Below are positions 48,250 through 60,635 of a DNA stretch of 64,000 nucleotides, in pieces. This DNA comes from Sipunculus nudus (taxonomy: Eukaryota > Annelida > Sipuncula > Golfingiida > Sipunculidae), in assembly GCA_026874595.1 (NCBI GenBank), contig CM049319.1:4862601-4926600 (forward strand), given 5' to 3'. Position 1 is the stretch's first letter; each line of letters opens with the position of its first letter. Below the pieces are notes generated by a model. That model worked only from the letters and a program-made list of their open reading frames with translations. It searched no databases and had not been told where the DNA came from. A program made the position numbers and the translations under genes.

Positions 48250-51200
48250 TGTGTATGTCACAACGGCAAGGCAGCCAAAGTGTTACGCGATTCCGGTTAA
48301 TCATCAGCAGGAGAACATGAAACGTATGTCCCCCGGTTCAACGGACACAACGTCGATTGTCGGTTGTTTGATGGATGGGTTAGGCGTTTTCCTACAGCCA
48401 TGATTAGAGAGGATTGTCCTTGTTTTGTGGGAACTATTGAAGCAATAGTAGTCGGAGATGCCGTTTGCGACTAAGCGCTCGGGAACGTATCGAGAGCGTG
48501 GGATCCGAAATATCCGAATCCAACATGGAAGTCTGATTTGAATTCAGACGTAGTGCGTGACAACGTAGAGTCACCGACGCCAAGTTCACATGTAGCCAGC
48601 CCAGTTGCTGATGTAGGTCCGGCCGAATTTTCGAATCGTTAGCCGTGTATTGGGAGCTTGCTAAATCTGTTGGCAAAGTGGAAGCCCTTTCCAGGTTAAA
48701 GATGGCTTTTTAGTCAGGATTGCGCGAGATAAACGCAGTGATCCGGTTGGATGGAGGATAGTCGTCCCCAAGTCGTTACGGGCGGATGTAATGAAGATGG
48801 GCCACGAAGCGATTATGGCGGGCCATCTAGGCATAGATCGAACACATGAACTTGAAAGTCCCAGTTCTACTTGAAGGGGATGTACGACGATTTAGCAGAG
48901 TTCTGCAAGTCGTGTCCCATATGTCAAAAACACCTAAAGGCAGAGTGCCGGGGGTCACGTGAGGAATGATACCCCTGATCGACCAGCCTTGGCGTAGGAT
49001 CACCATGGATTTTGTCGGACTGATTCATCCCGCATCTGACAATGGTCATCAATATATACTAACCATCATGGATTATGCTACGCGATATCCAGAAGCCGTG
49101 GCCTTAAAGAACATAGACACCGCTTCAGTCACCGACGCGTTAGTCGGTGTGTATTCGCGCACATCGGAAGTACTCACCGACATGGAGAGTCAGTTCACCT
49201 CTGACCTCATGTGAGAAGTTAGTCGTTTCCATTCTATCAGACAACTTAATACCACACCATATCACCTGGTGTGCAACGGGATGGTGGAAAGATTTGATGG
49301 CACCCTGAAACATGTTAAAAGAGACCACGAGGTTCGGATCGTTATTTAAGCGCGATGCTCTTTGCCTATAGAGAGACACCACATGAGAGCACAGGTTTCT
49401 GACACTTTGGGTTGCTCAACGGGCGAGTTACGAAAGGTCCCATGCGCATTCTACGCGATCTGTGGACCAAACGCGATGCGGATGCGGAAACAAAGATGAC
49501 ATATAAACACGTGCTAAATCTCCAGGCCAAGCTAAGCGATACGTGCGCATTAGCTCGCAAAGCACTGGACAAATCTGCGTGTAAGAACAAAAAAATCTAC
49601 AACGTAGGTAAACGCACGCGAAGTTTCGAGGTTGGCGATGAAGTGTTACTGCTTCTCCCGACAGAGAGAAACGAGCTGTTAGTCTAGGCAAATATAGTGT
49701 TGTAGGTCAAGTAGGTGACCTAGACTATCGGGTCAAGGTCGATCACAAGGTCAAATCCTTGAACATGCTGAAAAGATATCAGACAAGGGCTGAACCTCAG
49801 CATGTCTTAGCGGCTGTAACCTTAAGCCCGGAAAAAAACGTACGAGAACCGGATAATCCGGATTGTGAATCCGAATAGGCATTGGTCGGTGAGCTAAACC
49901 TCGAAGGAGTAGTGTCATTACCGTCTACAGGTCGTAGCCAAACTGAACGCGACGTGCAAATCAAGGCCGAGCTAGACAGACATGTGATTGGCTAAACTGA
50001 TATCGGGAAGTGTTTACAGATGTTTCCAAACGCACCGAGACATGTAACATTCAACATACTTCCGATACACCAGTTAAGTCGAAACCGTATCGCGTTCGGT
50101 CTGAGAATATGGAGACTATGCAATCAGAGATCAACGAGATGCTGGAGGTAGGCATAATCGAGATATCGGAGTCGAGTTTTGCGTCACCTTGCATTATGTT
50201 GCGTAAACCGGTTGGAAATATCAGATTCGTGATCGATTTCCGTAGATTGAACCTGTCAGCTTTTGACTCGAACCCGATGCCAGAGCCTGAAACACTTTTC
50301 ACAGAGGAAGCCAAAAGCAGATACATTACCAAGTTAGATCTGACGAAAGGCTACTGGCAAATTCCGAGTTAAGGGACGGCTGACGGACACTACCAGTTCA
50401 TGGTAATGCCATTTGGTTTAGTGACTACAGGCTCAGTATTTATCTGCATGATGCGATACTGTTCAGCGATTTATCCAAACGTGTATATTATATAGACCAC
50501 GTGCTAGTACATGCGGAAACATGAGACATGTAAGGACGCTCAGTGAGGTACTAGCTAGGCTCGAACGAGCAAACCTTGCGGCTAAACCAGCAGAGATATT
50601 CGTGGGTCCTAGAATTTTAGGGACTTCTTGTAGGCACCAGATATTTGGCAATCAACCCTACACTACACAGGAAATCCAGAGCGCAGAAGGGCCAAAAACC
50701 AAGAAAGCCTTGCGAGCCTTTCTAGGCCTTACCGGTTATTGCCGGAAGTTCGTGTCAAAATAGCAGTTCCGTAAACTGACCTAACGGATAAAAAGCAGCC
50801 AAACAAGTTTGATTGGAAAGATATTCATGAGAATTCCTACTGTACACTGAACGCTAAGCTGGATGATTTTCCCCTCCCCACCCCCATAATGAGACTGACC
50901 GATCTCAGTTAGCGGTTCTACTTTAAATGCGGCGCGTCGGATATCAGAGTCGGGATTAACCTTATATGCAGGAGCACGATGGGTTGATGCACTTGGTAGC
51001 TTATGCTAACAGAAAGTTACTGGCTAGAGAGAGAAACTACTATCGAGAAAGTGTTTGGCAATTCTTTGGGCTGTTCAAAAAGTTAAGATGTATTTGGCGT
51101 GTAGACCGTTCACGATACAGACAGATCACAAACCAATAAAATGTATTAGCAAGGTTAAGTGTGTAAACAAGAGGAAAATGAGATGAGCTTTCGTGTTACA

Positions 51201-51280
51201 AGAGTCTGATAAACAGACTGTGTCTGGCAAGCTCAATCATGACAGAGATTTCCTGAGTAGATTACCTGAGTGTTGAACAG
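48250..51280 (+). pseudogene. Ty3/Gypsy pol remnant: protease-integrase-RT-RNase H
   Basis: Domains appear in this order with stops and frameshifts between and within them. Protease has KVLRDSG, DGWVRRFPTA and ALGNV (48250-48520). The integrase zinc finger has MGHEAIMAGHLG and FCKSCPICQK (48790-48935). The integrase core has WRRITMDFVG, TRYPEAVALK, LTDMESQFTSDLM and GMVERFDGTLK (48990-49320), then a C-terminal part with FEVGDEVLLLLPTERNELL (to about 49790). RT has PYRVRSENMETMQSEINEML, NIRFVIDFRRLNL, ITKLDLTKGYWQIP and VMPFGLV, then YIDH at 50489-50500 where the family has YxDD, and KKALRAFLGLTGYCRKF. RNase H has QEHDG-like and RKLLARERNYY pieces (50930-51250). It is non-functional. Integrase clearly precedes RT on the same strand. 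Confidence 0.88.
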
Positions 51281-51299
51281 CATTGGGAATTTTGGATAT

Positions 51300-51660
51300 T
51301 TGCTTTATATACGATTTGATATTTTATATAATGTTTTTATCATAGCATGTCATAGCATTGCTTCTTTGATTAAACGTTGTCTCGTCACACAAATTTCCTT
51401 CTTCTGTGCTTAAGAACGAAAGCAAACACATTACCATCATAATTGCGCTATTGATTCAGCAGTACAAGAAATCAACCGACCACACATGAACAAACATGCA
51501 ACAACGTTTTTTCAGGGTTAAGAGTCATCTGTAGTCAGACTTTTTTTATGCTTGAATTACACGGATTCACATAGTGGGCGTCGGAACAATTAATGTCCCT
51601 AATACCGATGAATGGGTGACCTCTACCCAAGACAAAGGAACACTATTGTCACCTAACCCT
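51300..51660. other. No supported gene
   Basis: Short AT-rich stretch between the Gypsy relic and a LINE fragment. No 3' LTR copy of 35494-36110 could be found here. Confidence 0.5.
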
Positions 51661-51899
51661 CCACATAATGTCATCAAAATTACAAGGCAAACGAGCAAAA
51701 GAAGAACGGGGAAAGCATGAAACCTTCCTGGAAGATTTATGGCTACGACCGTGTTCTGGTAGTTTTTTGCATGTAGACCTTATGCATATGTACGCTGAAC
51801 CTTCGGGATGCGGATCATTCGGTCCATGCTGTTTGTCTATTGTACCGCCGACTGTTTCGGCTTCTTATGGTCCTCTGACTTTGCCGACTTTGCCTCATC

Positions 51900-52960
51900 G
51901 GACGATGAGGAATGTACGATCAAGTAAGAAAAAAGTTTTATAGAGAAATTTTTAAAATATTGAAAACTGTCATAGAAGAAAAAGATCAGGAAATTATTTG
52001 GAATAACTACAATATAACTTTTAAAGGGAAACCTTTGTTTACTGAAAATATGAAAAATGCAGGTTTACTTTTTATATCAGATTTGGTAGAACAAGGTAAA
52101 ATAATACCTTTTCTAGAGTGGAGGAATAGAGGAGTTAAAGTGAAATATTACATGTCTTGGAGAAGTATAATTAGTCAGGTATGGAAAGCATTGAGGTTTA
52201 TAAAATCTGCTGAATGTTCTAACAATGATGAATGGATTTTGAAATACTCCATGACAAAGCTCTCAAAGGTTACCTCAAAGCAATTGTATAATGGGTAAAG
52301 GTGAAAAAAAGCATGAAGAAATTAATGATATACATGACGGTCAGTGGACAGCTATATATAAATTACCCTGGATAACTACCAACGATAAAATCCAAGATTC
52401 CCAATACAAGATAATCCATAGGATATTGGTTTTGAATGATTGGCTTTATAAATGTAAATTAATTGAAAATGAAAAATGCTTGTTCTGTGCCAATGAGAGA
52501 AAGATATTAAAACATTTCATATATGAGTGTGAAATAAGCAGACAATTTTGGGAAGAATTAGAAAATCATTGCAAGTTTTCAACAGTGAAAGATTGGAGTC
52601 GAGATGTAAAAAAATATTATTTGGTATTATTAGAGATATAAATTTAAACAAGATTATAAATATCTTTATTTTGCTTAGTAAGAAGTACTTGTATGAGTGT
52701 AGGTATCATGGAAAAAAACCAAAGGTCACAATATTTATGCATAAAGTTAAACGGTATCATGTCATAGAGATAGCGAAGAAAGGTAATAAATTGACTGAGA
52801 CTAGAGAGTTGTGGTCATGTCTAAACTTGCCACAAAGTTGATATTAGGTGACAATATTACGCTCGTTTTGTATTTTTTTGTGTCCCTTTTGTGCTATATG
52901 TAGTGCTTTTTGTGTATTGAAAATTGTTATGGTGTTGTGTTATATGTAAATGTATCTGAG
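51900..52960 (+). pseudogene. 3' fragment of an L1/Tx1-like LINE
   Basis: Three overlapping frames carry the C-terminal part of a LINE polyprotein. The first (51912-52298) has a helical post-RT region. The second (52291-52641) has QYKIIHRILVLNDWLYKCKL and a zinc-binding motif CLFCANERKILKHFIYEC (CX2CX8HX4C) followed by FWEEL. The third (52548-52841) is the C-terminal tail. Two frameshifts separate them, and the 5' nine-tenths of the element is missing, as usual for 5'-truncated insertions. It resembles the minus-strand relic at 30.1-33.2 kb, which has the same zinc motif with one residue less. Confidence 0.75.
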
Positions 52961-55319
52961 ACTATCACAAGCACTATCACAAATTTATCACCTAATTCTA
53001 TTGGCCAAACTTCTCTTCCTGAAAGTGCTTCGGCCAATTAAGCTAAGCTAAGGTGCAGGAATAATTGGTGAACGCGTGTACCTGAAGATGTCAATCAGTC
53101 TAAAGAGCCTGTAATGGGATTAACTTTGACATTCTTCCGACAGTGCTATACATGTTAAAGGGGGAAGAGCTTGGTCGACTGGAAGGACGTGCTGGGTCTG
53201 CTCATGGCATGGAGACCCTTCTGAAAGCTCCTTCCAAGCGTACGCGTACTTAATGAGTTAACAAAACGATCGTAACGAGACAAAGGTAGACTCTATTTCC
53301 AGGGCTACTGGGCAAGATTTGGTATTTTTATTAATCACATGGCATTTTAAAATTGATGCTGCCAACAAAGAAAGCTGCTATGGATTATTATATTCTTTCT
53401 ATCACAGTGTGCTATGTCACAAAAGTTAAATGTACCTGAAAGGAAATTTGCATGTGTTCTCCCAAATAACATTTATATTAACGTTCTCTGTACCGATCCT
53501 AACATAAAAAGTCAAGAAGTTTCATTATTTTTTTTTATTTTTTTGCTCAGCTGACTGAAAGTCTACTGAAGTTTATGTATTACGGCCCTTTATTTTAGCA
53601 AGGGTCGTAAACGCTGGCCCTAGAAGCTTCTAAATAAATATCCATGGAGGGCAATATAAAATCTCCTTGGAAACCCGAAATTAGGTCACTGCAGCCTATA
53701 TCCTGCTAGCTATGAGACTTTTAAGCATACCCCGAATATTTTAAAATTTGATACGAAATCACAGTATCTTGATAGTTAAAGTCATGGAATGTCATGAATC
53801 TTACTTGAATAGTGAACATGACTAGTTTCGTCGGTTCCCAAAAACTGGTGGCGCCACCTGTTTTTTTTCTAATTTTTAAACAAAAAATCTCAGCTAGTGA
53901 TATAGCACAACCTATCGCAGAATGCCTTTTTGTCTCTCAATGTATTTTTTTAAATTTCAATTAAAAATTGTGGAACAGTGGCCAAGGATCAACTGATTAA
54001 TTTTTCGTGGTTAGTCTTTCAAAGTTTTTGTGGATGTGGATCCAGGTGTTGGCGGAGATATGTGCTCTATGAGAGCTCTCTAATTTAGACAAAAACGTCT
54101 TAAAGCAGTCCCAATGTGTTAAGTCTATAAATTACTGGGATTTAATATATTACACTGGCCATTTTGAGGTTTCAGGTTGCAAGGTTTTCCTCTCAAATAA
54201 TCATTAATACACATGGGCCCTCCTTTCTTGCTCTAAAGTCAAATTTGACCTAATAAAGTGCAAATTCCCTTTAAATAAATAAAATTGCCACCAAATTGTT
54301 TTGTAAAGATTAAGGCCTAAGGATTACTTAAGTAACCCCCCCCCCCCAAATAAAAAGAATACTCGGTGCTCCTACACTATATTCTGTTATTATTTTTTCG
54401 TTGTCAGATCTTACCAACAAAACTGTTAGGAATAAAACTTACTAAGATAATTGTTGATTCTACTTATTTTAATAGAAGTACGAAGAATCATAGACATTGT
54501 TTACCGAGAAAGTGTGTGTAGAAAGTTAACATAATAAGGATACAAGATAATATGAAATAAATATTTTTAAGGTTTTGAGTATAATATTATCCAACATGGT
54601 ACTGTGAGTTAATATCTTTTCAAGTGAATTTTTATTTTTGTGTTCCTTAATGTATTTCTGTTTATATGCACTTTTGCCCTTTTTCATTGATGGCCTGATA
54701 TTATCATTTCAAAACCCCGGGCAACCTACGGTGAGGCGCCAGGTACATGGTTTTGTCTCTTGTGATGATAAGACTACGCAGAATTGAACTTTCAAGAGTA
54801 GAAACTACCTCAGGGTGATGGCAGTGTTATAAAACGAATTCGAAGGAATCTTTTAGTATTTAATTTAATTTAGAATTTAATTTAGTATCATTGATAGTTG
54901 AGTTTTTATACCGGAATATATAGCATTATTTAATATAACAATATGGTAATTAAATTTTAGCAGATTGGATGGCTTTACAAACTGGTATATATTCCTAATT
55001 TACCGTGCAGGCTTATTTTCTCAGTAAAATTTGCATGTACTGTGTAATCCGTTACCAAAACAGTATCCTCTCATGCCATTAATTGTACCCTGCATTTTTA
55101 CCCTGCATTATTCATTTGTAAAAGAAATGATCATTTTCATCGCTATCCAGAAATCCTGTTCTTGTCATGTTTTATGAAGACTTCAAGAGAGTTGCAAAGA
55201 ATAAATTAAAAAGGATAACTAAAAAAAGTTCGTGTCTTGTACATTCTTTCAGAAATATTTAGGAATGTACACCATGCCGTCTTGTCTTTGTTGCATCTGT
55301 AACAAGAACTCCACAATAC
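52961..55319. other. No supported gene
   Basis: AT-rich DNA; a C homopolymer lies at about 54338-54348. No coding domain, RNA gene or bounded repeat was recognised. Confidence 0.5.
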
Positions 55320-55655
55320 GAATAGAAATATACATTCTGACCCTGAGGAACGCAGGACTCCGCCAAGTGGTTGGTTCTTAATGTAGCATGCTCCCAAAAA
55401 ACATGATTCCATTCTCTTATTCGGCCAATTTGCCCAGGTTCATTCGTGCATGAGTTATAGTGCATTTGTGAATATTCCTGGGATTATGAGCGGATCGACA
55501 CCAAAATCTAATCGATTCTTCCCTGGCCCATTCCAGAAACGCCCTGATATTTCATGAGATTCTGTTTGTGATTGCGTAAGTTATGTTGTGAATAAACACA
55601 GACACACACAAACACAAACCGGAATGAAAGATGCCCTCCTGGCGGAGGCAATTAC
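55320..55655 (-). repeat. Interspersed repeat family A, copy 7
   Basis: The ordered words are ATACATTCTGACCCTGAGGA, GCAGGACTCCGCC, CTCTTATTCGGCC, TGTGAATATTCCTGGGA, GACACCAAAATCTAATCGAT, CATTCCAGAAACGCCC, GAGATTCTG and TATGTTGTGAATAAACAC, ending in CTCCTGGCGGAGGCA. This copy shows both subterminal CTCCGCC and GGCGGAG words. Confidence 0.85.
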
Positions 55656-57098
55656 TATAAATATAATGGTAAATATTTCCTGCGTTTTTTTATCTATTTT
55701 GTCCTATTAGTCTTCATGATCAGCTGGTTTTCCATAACAACCTTCAGGAAACCTTGATTGTTGCCATGCAAACAGAACATGAGCGCTTGCCTCGTATTTA
55801 GTTATATTAGGGCACACCAGATGGTGCTGTGAGTCACGGATAGGCCACTTGAGGACCAGGCCAATTCCTTGTAGGCCTATTTTTATTAAATAACATCTGA
55901 ATTTAATTGTCTTGGGAATCAATCATCAGATCCAAACGTGAGAAATATTAATTCGACCTGATATTGATAAAAAGTCCCATTAAACGGACAATGAAATATA
56001 TGGGGTAAGTATATACTGCAAACTGCAACGGCCAGGCAACATCTGATTCTAGCAAAATGATTAATTCCGGGTGTACAGTGGCTTTTTTATATATCATGAT
56101 TACTGGTAGTTATAACTCATTACGGGCCACTTTTTTTTTGTAAAACTGGCATTTTTTAATTTTCAGAAACATTTATTGTATTCTAAAAAGCGTGGAATCA
56201 AATATCACCCGTCAATTTATGTATTTTCAAACTCTCTTCAGGAATCCTATGGTGACATATCCTGGTATATTCTCTGCACGAAACTTTGTGGGGTATAAAT
56301 GAGATAATGCACCGAAGCGTGTTTGTGTAACTAACACACATGTAAAACCAAGACCTTTTTATAAACTGAGGTGATTCAACAAATTGTTTTGGAAGCATAA
56401 ATTTCCCTAACACGACATCGTAAATTTGGATTATGTATCAAAATTGTAATAACTCTCGAATAGTCGCCTCTGATAAAATGACTGAGACCATTGTAATTAA
56501 TCAGGAGTTTCTAGAGAATTATTAAGGTTATTACAGTGAAAAAACTTTTTAGTTTAAAAAATTAATTGAACTAACGGGAGAAGTAGAGGACGGTATGTGC
56601 ATGACGAAAAAGAATTGTTTCCATGACACCGTCCGTGCACCTATTCGAGTGCAGCCCGACCTCTGACAGGGACGAGGAGGCAAATTGAGTACTGTGATTA
56701 TGTTCAGTGATATTGATACTTCCAAAACACATACATATGATAGCACCAGCGTTATAACACCTCCGCCTAATGTATACGACGCAACCTTATAAAGTTACTT
56801 CAACAGTCCTTTAAATGAGCCCGGTTCAACCGGCCACCATTCTGGCCTGGCATTCCAACATGCTTACTCAGCAGAAATTGACAAAACTATCTCAAAGACA
56901 GCACGTTTTTAAGCGATACTGAAAATTGTTCTTCCCATGGGAATCGCAGATAACTGTTGTGGTATATATGTTTCTGCACGCAGTGGCCCCTGTTTTTCCC
57001 GCGCTTCGGATAAATTTAGGTCACGGCAGATATCGTCTGCTGGGGCCGGGGCGTGGTACTGTCCCGTGACCTGTCCTTGCTGACCACCCACTCTCAGT
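55656..57098. other. No supported gene
   Basis: Short open frames only. No domain or RNA gene recognised. Confidence 0.5.
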
Positions 57099-57102
57099 TA
57101 TA

Positions 57103-57571
57103 GGACACGTGGCTGTATTTATTTTCCCTATATAACATCTATAAAACACCTGAGGGTTGGGCCTCTTTAAAATAATTTTCAAAATAAATTCTGATATTAA
57201 ACTTTTTTTTACCTGAGAATTTGTTGTTTCTCCAGTCAAACAAGACCAAGAAAAAGGGGGCTTGTGTATCTCATTTTTTAACCATCCTGGCCCGAATGCA
57301 GTGAAGCCCAAAATACCCCACCAAGCAGTCCCAAACAAGCATTTGGACAACATCTCTTTGATTGGCCATAGATTTTTAAAAAATTGACCAATACTGTCAA
57401 TTTTATTGGAAATTATGCTTAACATACTTAAAAATCAAACAATGGGGTGTTTTTGATGCTCCAGCACATGATGGCTAGAGCCAACCAGAGAAAGCCAGAC
57501 CATTTACTACTCTCCTTCAGGTTCAGGGCTTGGTGACCCCAGGTCATGTAAACAAATAGGACCACGTGACC
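57103..57571. repeat. Left 469 bp direct repeat
   Basis: Identical by eye to 59211-59679. It contains a ~105-codon open minus-strand frame without a recognised domain. Confidence 0.9.
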
Positions 57572-58274
57572 TTAAGATACACAATTTTTTTTGCCCCCTA
57601 TTTACATGAAAGCAAACTATAATGGCATGAAAGCGCTATCAGAATTCAAAGTTACAGGACCCTATCACTAAAAAATAATATTTCAGAGCCCTATAACTAT
57701 CACATTATCTAGTGCGGTATACCTGACAGTGGCCACTGTGAAAAATCAAATATCATTCTGCAATTATTCTAAATTTATCTCACTTTTCTACATCTGAGGC
57801 ACTATTTACTTAGTGCTAATATCTAATACCCCTGATATGTTATTAAAGACCAAATTGTGTGGGAGACATATCTGATATGCTCTGATTATGTCAGACTTAG
57901 AAAAAAAAGCATGATTTTCAATATAGTTTTGGTGTCTGGGTCCATCCAACCTGGACAGTCAGGTTTATAATAAAATATGCTGAAAAGTACTCTGGAAGTA
58001 CAGTGTCATGGATACCTGACTCTAAGAAATTGATGAAACAAGAGTCTGTAGTGAATATTGTTGCCTGATGACTGTCTTCATTTCCAATGCCTGCATGCAT
58101 GGTGTCTGGGCAAAACAGCAATTCTGAATTCAGTCACTGTTGATCTTCACCCAACATTTAGAAAATGAGTTTCTGGATCTGAAAATACATCAGATTATTT
58201 CACATTATTAATAAAAGATGAAAATATAATGATGTGTCAGTGTTATTACTGTTATAAGTATAACTATACATATA

Positions 58275-58275
58275 A

Positions 58276-58317
<42 letters not shown>

Positions 58318-58336
58318 CACAAACAATATACATATG

Positions 58337-58372
<36 letters not shown>

Positions 58373-58374
58373 TA

Positions 58375-58410
<36 letters not shown>
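58275..58410. repeat. Clustered (AT)n microsatellites
   Basis: Three AT runs separated by short spacers, inside the 2.58 kb unit. Confidence 0.9.
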
Positions 58411-58415
<5 letters not shown>

Positions 58416-59210
58416 TTAAATACACACACTCAATTACTGGTGACAGTTAATCCATGCTGTCAAATAGGGAAAATGCTAATCATGGGAAATTATTCGAGCC
58501 TGCTGTTATACAATACTGCACATACTGGCCATATACCATTGTTTTTTATTCATTGAGGCCATTAAATTCACCAAATGACACATTTTAACTACACCATGTT
58601 TTTTTTTGCAATGAGTCAACATGCACAAAATCAATGTAAAAATAAAGCATGATATACAGAAACATGGTATGTCAAGATATTTGGCAACATCAAATTTGGC
58701 AAACAAATGGGGGGCAAACAAATGGGGGACTATAAATAAATAAATAATTATATATTTACATATATATGTGTGTGTGTGTATACCCAGTCATGAACCAAAA
58801 GTAGAAAATTTCCTCTCTTCTACCCCCCCCCCCCCCACCTGTTCCCCTGTTCCCTTATCATTCTGCCCCCCCCCCCCCCAATACGGTCATTCACCCTAAA
58901 AGTCATCCGCACCACTCCCAGTGAAATGCCGACACAAATCTGGCACCAAAAAGTGTTGTTTACCTATTGAAATTAGCCCTAGAATTGTAATCCAGTCTTG
59001 TTATGGTATGAAGATAGAGTGACAGTTCATGTTTCTTACCTGTCAGGAATCCGCTTCCCAAAACCAAGTTTTTCTCATAAAAACAGCCTGGAAATAAAGA
59101 ATATAGTACTTGAATAAGCTGAAAAGACTCTGAACATCAGTTCAGGCACAATTTTGTGGCAGCGATCAGCCTGTATTATCACCCACATTGTATAGACAGG
59201 TTTTTGTGAA

Positions 59211-59679
59211 GGACACGTGGCTGTATTTATTTTCCCTATATAACATCTATAAAACACCTGAGGGTTGGGCCTCTTTAAAATAATTTTCAAAATAAATTCT
59301 GATATTAAACTTTTTTTTACCTGAGAATTTGTTGTTTCTCCAGTCAAACAAGACCAAGAAAAAGGGGGCTTGTGTATCTCATTTTTTAACCATCCTGGCC
59401 CGAATGCAGTGAAGCCCAAAATACCCCACCAAGCAGTCCCAAACAAGCATTTGGACAACATCTCTTTGATTGGCCATAGATTTTTAAAAAATTGACCAAT
59501 ACTGTCAATTTTATTGGAAATTATGCTTAACATACTTAAAAATCAAACAATGGGGTGTTTTTGATGCTCCAGCACATGATGGCTAGAGCCAACCAGAGAA
59601 AGCCAGACCATTTACTACTCTCCTTCAGGTTCAGGGCTTGGTGACCCCAGGTCATGTAAACAAATAGGACCACGTGACC
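59211..59679. repeat. Right 469 bp direct repeat
   Basis: Identical by eye to 57103-57571; followed by TATA. Confidence 0.9.
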
Positions 59680-60635
59680 TATACACCCTAGCCTCGTTTT
59701 CATGCTAGGTCACGTCGGTTCATCGCCAAGGTCAACTCAGTTCTGAGCCTGACAAACAATGTGTTTATATGTGTAGACCAAGGTTAGCTGAAGGTCATGA
59801 TAAACCGATTGAAACCGTCCAAATAATACTCATATACATATAATTAGAATTCATAATTCTATATATCCTGGAATTTCAGCTAAACATCGACCATTCATCT
59901 GATCATTCAGTTTTGTTAGATGGTAGAAAAAAGTAAGTGAAAGCTTATTGTACACACTGACATAGGCCTATATATAGGCTTCTGTGATTGCCCAATCAGT
60001 TAGACTCTCATGGCAAATGTCAATTGTGACAACAAATATTTATCTTGGTTGAGGATCCATCCCCATGTACTGTGATGGAAAACAAAAATAACGGTAACAC
60101 TAAATCGCACTCAGTAGGGCGCAAACCTCCACCAAGGCGAAACAGTCAGACTGGATCCGCCCCTTATACCCAGACACGAACCAAAACTTCCTGTCTTCTC
60201 TGTTCTATGTTCCAATAACTAAATCTTCAACACACTTTTCGTAATCCTTCTAATATTTGTATATATATTATATATGTATACAAACCACCAAATAGACACG
60301 ACAGAAGACACAAGAGGAGGTATTTTGAGTTCACAAGAAAAAAAAAAAAATGAGCAATAAAGTTTATGTTTGTATATGATTTTATGATAAGTACCTGCGA
60401 ATGATTTGATTGTCTTGGAAAAAAAAACCATATAGTGGACAAAAAGCACAAAAATCAGAAATTCTTATTCAGAAAATCAGAAATTGTTTTTAACTGTTTT
60501 ACTTTCAATTTTTACACCATTACAACTCTCGAGATACAAGTAATTAACCAGAACTGCATCTATGTGATCACCATATGAGGGAATATTCTACGAGCCACAG
60601 TACACCTTGTCCGAAGAACATTTAGCCTCCATACC

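Larger units (their letters stand above)
35494..51280 (+). mobile_element. Decayed Ty3/Gypsy element with copia-like domain order, host to nested insertions
   Basis: This span joins a putative 5' LTR (35494-36110), gag remnants (36247-37260), the start of a protease frame near 37430-37465, and, after about 10.8 kb of foreign insertions, protease, integrase, reverse transcriptase and RNase H remnants (48250-51280). The order protease, integrase, RT, RNase H differs from the usual Ty3/Gypsy order (integrase last) and matches the described Gmr1-like group. Stops and frameshifts are frequent. No 3' LTR could be recognised, so the right limit is approximate. Confidence 0.75.
57103..59679. mobile_element. 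2.58 kb unit with identical 469 bp terminal direct repeats
   Basis: Segments 57103-57571 and 59211-59679 read as identical. Each starts GGACACGTGG and ends CCACGTGACC, so the ends of each repeat are themselves inverted (GGWCACGTGG). The outer flanks are both TATA (57099-57102 and 59680-59683), consistent with a 4 bp target duplication. The 1.64 kb between holds no coding domain, several AT microsatellites and C homopolymers. This is LTR-like architecture without TG/CA ends. A composite of two MITE copies is the main alternative. Confidence 0.65.

Noticed and set aside
51300-51400. Possible 3' LTR of the Gypsy relic (a TCACACA word near 51385)
   Set aside because: No extended similarity to 35494-36110 and no matching flanking duplication.
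57021-57425. 134-codon minus-strand frame, repeated at 59075-59533
   Set aside because: It lies in the duplicated 469 bp repeats, and its repetition is explained by the DNA duplication. No domain is recognised.
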